Shown here: one piece after another, positions 4,796 to 6,330 of the stretch
How the letters are laid out: each line of letters opens with the position of its first letter
Numbering within the stretch: the first letter of the stretch is position 1
NCBI GenBank assembly: GCA_937934465.1
Contig: CALGZO010000142.1
Span: 1 to 6,330 of the forward strand
Length of the DNA: 6,330 nt
From: an uncultured Fimbriimonadales bacterium
GTDB taxonomy: Bacteria; Armatimonadota; Fimbriimonadia; Fimbriimonadales; GBS-DC
Reading direction: 5' to 3'
Position numbers and translations under genes: made by a program
Notes under the pieces: model-generated
Seen by the model: only the letters and a program-made list of their open reading frames with translations
The model's database searches: none
Told to the model about the DNA's origin: nothing

Positions 4796-6154
4796 ATGAT
4801 GAAGCGATTCGTACTGTGCGGCGCGTCGATGCTGTGCATCGCGCTGTGGCTTGGGGGCTGCAGCAACGAGACGAAGGTAGGCGTTGTGTCGGGCACGATT
4901 ACCGACATCGAGGGCGACCCCGTCGCTGACGCGGAGGTCTTCGCCTCGAACGCGGCAAACAGTCGCACCCGCTCGCTGCATAACGGCACTTACTACCTAA
5001 CGAATGTGCCCGACCGATTCACGATTATCCGCGCGCGCGCCGTGATTAACGGCGTGGAATACACGGGGCAGAATGTGGCGCAGGTGTTCGAGAACGAGCA
5101 GAGCAAGAATGTGAACATTATGATTGCCCCTGTGAACCAGCAGGGGACGGTTGAGGGGTTTGTGCGCGACGCCTTCGGCAGGGGGATAGAAGGGGCGCGC
5201 GTGTTCGCAGGCGGCGCGCTCAGCAGCGCGTTCGCGCTCACCGATCGGCGCGGGTTCTATCGCATCGCGGGGCTACCTGCCGGCTACGAGTACCCAATCG
5301 TCGCATCCGCGCCCGACTTCGAGAACGATAAACGCACGATACAGGTTGTGGCGGGTCAGACCACTGTCGTCAGTTTCACGCTGAATCGGTCGGTGAACCG
5401 CCCCGTGCAGACGCCGCTGAACCTGTCGGCGACGGCGTGGACGATGCCGCGCACGCTGACCGCCACGCGCAGCCCACGCGAGCGCGACGCCTACAACGCC
5501 ATCCGCGCCCTGTTCGACGAGAAGCCCCGCCCACGACGCCCTGTCCCCTCGCGCGCCACAGGCGACTACTGGATCGAAGTTGACCTCAGCTGGGAGTACC
5601 AAGAGCAGACCAGCCTGCTGGGCTACGGCATCTATCGTGGGCGCACGATTGAAGAGCTCAACCGCAACGCAATCGCCTTCCTGCGCGACCCACTCGCCGA
5701 TTTCTTCGCCGACTTAGACCCTGCCTTGCAACCGAATGTATCCTACTTCTACGAGATGGTCGCGCTCAACACCGATTATTTGAGCGATTTGCCTGGTACT
5801 GTGTCGGGGCGTAGCAATCGCGTCAGTGCGCGCCCGTTCGCGCCGATTGCCCTCACGCGCCCGTTCCCGAACGAACTTGTGGATGGTCTCATCCTGCAGT
5901 GGACGCCCGTGCCCAACGCCGATTACTATCTGGTGTTGATTTACGACCGTTTCCCCGACTACAATGTCGCGCCGTACTACCCAGCGGATTTGAGCAATCC
6001 GGGCGCGGCGAAGGTGTTCGCGCCTGCGACCTCACTGGTCTACACAGGGCCCGCGCTGGTAAGGGGACGCGCCTACTACGCGGTGGTGATTGCCTTCACC
6101 AACGACCGCACCAGCCGCGCGATTAGCCAGATTGTGCCGTTCCAAGTGCGCTGA
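4796..6154 (+). CDS. Modular lipoprotein: carboxypeptidase-regulatory-like and fibronectin-III-like domains
   Basis: A 452-residue envelope lipoprotein. MMKRF, a hydrophobic core and the lipobox WLGGC (18-22) predict lipid attachment at C22 after signal peptidase II cleavage. Two carboxypeptidase-regulatory-like beta-sandwich repeats follow. The first (about 29-112) has VSGTITDIEGDPVADAEVFA and a YYLTNVP turn; the second (about 117-197) has VEGFVRDAFGRGIEGARVFA and GFYRIAGLPAGYEYPIV. A linker rich in Pro and Arg (about 200-255) leads to two fibronectin-III-like domains (about 258-347 and 350-450), marked by IEVDLSWEYQ, YGIYRG, YFYEMVAL, then LILQWTPVPNADYYLVLIYD and YYAVVIAF. No enzyme signature is visible; a scaffold, adhesion or carbohydrate-related surface role is likely. 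ATG 4796 or ATG 4799 is the start, and the lipobox fixes the region. An upstream in-frame GTG at 4733 lies inside the terminator loop and is rejected. No good ribosome site precedes the start. Confidence 0.87.
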   Translation: MMKRFVLCGASMLCIALWLGGCSNETKVGVVSGTITDIEGDPVADAEVFASNAANSRTRSLHNGTYYLTNVPDRFTIIRARAVINGVEYTGQNVAQVFENEQSKNVNIMIAPVNQQGTVEGFVRDAFGRGIEGARVFAGGALSSAFALTDRRGFYRIAGLPAGYEYPIVASAPDFENDKRTIQVVAGQTTVVSFTLNRSVNRPVQTPLNLSATAWTMPRTLTATRSPRERDAYNAIRALFDEKPRPRRPVPSRATGDYWIEVDLSWEYQEQTSLLGYGIYRGRTIEELNRNAIAFLRDPLADFFADLDPALQPNVSYFYEMVALNTDYLSDLPGTVSGRSNRVSARPFAPIALTRPFPNELVDGLILQWTPVPNADYYLVLIYDRFPDYNVAPYYPADLSNPGAAKVFAPATSLVYTGPALVRGRAYYAVVIAFTNDRTSRAISQIVPFQVR

Positions 6155-6171
6155 AAGCAGTTGTTTCTGTA

Positions 6172-6203
6172 CCAAGCGTCCCCATGACGCCCTTCAGGCT
6201 TGG
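6172..6203. terminator. Weak hairpin between convergent 3' ends
   Basis: CCAAGC (6172-6177) can pair with GCTTGG (6198-6203), and inside it GCGTC (6176-6180) can pair with GACGC (6186-6190); the two stems overlap and compete. It occupies the 57-base gap between the stop of the lipoprotein and the stop of aroA. There is no T-run on either strand, so a terminator role is only possible. Confidence 0.25.
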
Positions 6204-6211
6204 AAACGATA

Positions 6212-6330
6212 CTACTCGCGCTCCACTAACTGGTGCAGCAGCGTCTCGAACTCTGGGAAGCTGGTCTGCACGCACGCGGTGTCGTGAACCAGCGTTTCGC
6301 CCTGCGCGAGGAGTCCTGCAATCGCGAGCG
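6212..6330 (-). CDS. aroA: 3-phosphoshikimate 1-carboxyvinyltransferase (EPSP synthase), C-terminal end
   Basis: The last 38 codons of a minus-strand gene, ending in TAG at 6214-6212, with the rest beyond the right edge. The peptide LAIAGLLAQGETLVHDTACV followed by QTSFPEFETLLHQL matches the conserved end of EPSP synthase: the small-residue helix before a G-x-T strand, then a D-x-x-C-V strand and the S-F-P-x-F motif followed by a closing helix. The enzyme joins phosphoenolpyruvate to shikimate-3-phosphate in the aromatic amino-acid pathway in the cytoplasm. UDP-GlcNAc enolpyruvyl transferase (MurA) shares the fold but ends differently. The assignment rests on this short tail. It is convergent with the lipoprotein gene. 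Confidence 0.8.
   Translation of the reverse strand, partial: LAIAGLLAQGETLVHDTACVQTSFPEFETLLHQLVERE

Overview
The window looks like chromosomal DNA of a GC-rich, free-living, Gram-negative-type bacterium. Three things point that way: a PEP-CTERM surface protein with strong GGAGG ribosome sites, a lipoprotein with a clear lipobox, and a bacterial proteasome-type (Mpa/ARC) AAA ATPase outside an actinobacterial setting. Taken together they suggest Armatimonadota or a similar phylum. That placement is inference from gene content and style; no rRNA or tRNA gene is present to test it.

Layout, left to right. (1) The 3' end of an unrecognised gene (2-199) is followed after 14 bases by a 425-residue, Trp/Tyr-rich protein of unknown function (214-1491, +). 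(2) A 375-base non-coding gap between convergent genes (1492-1866) holds one small GC-rich hairpin and a striking tandem array of five palindromic hairpins joined by a near-identical 12-base linker (1659-1838). (3) A minus-strand pair, probably one operon read from about 3908 down to 1867: an alkyltransferase-like DNA-lesion-binding protein (ATL), then the Mpa/ARC ring ATPase. (4) A 144-base divergent intergenic region (3909-4052) carries a probable leaderless promoter for the ATL gene, a perfect 7-2-7 palindrome over its -35, an imperfect 14-base direct repeat and a weak promoter candidate for the plus-strand gene. (5) A PEP-CTERM exported protein (4053-4697, +) ends in a convincing Rho-independent terminator (4723-4756). 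(6) A modular lipoprotein with two carboxypeptidase-regulatory-like domains and two fibronectin-III-like domains follows (4796-6154, +). (7) The last 38 codons of a minus-strand aroA (EPSP synthase) run off the right edge.

Functionally the window is mixed: a DNA-repair/protein-quality-control pair in the middle, two envelope or extracellular proteins to its right, a biosynthetic gene at the right edge and an uncharacterised pair on the left. There is no sign of phage, insertion sequence, CRISPR, tRNA or rRNA. The least explained elements are the five-hairpin array, the unknown 425-residue protein, and an Mpa/ARC ATPase whose C-terminus lacks the usual proteasome-docking tail.
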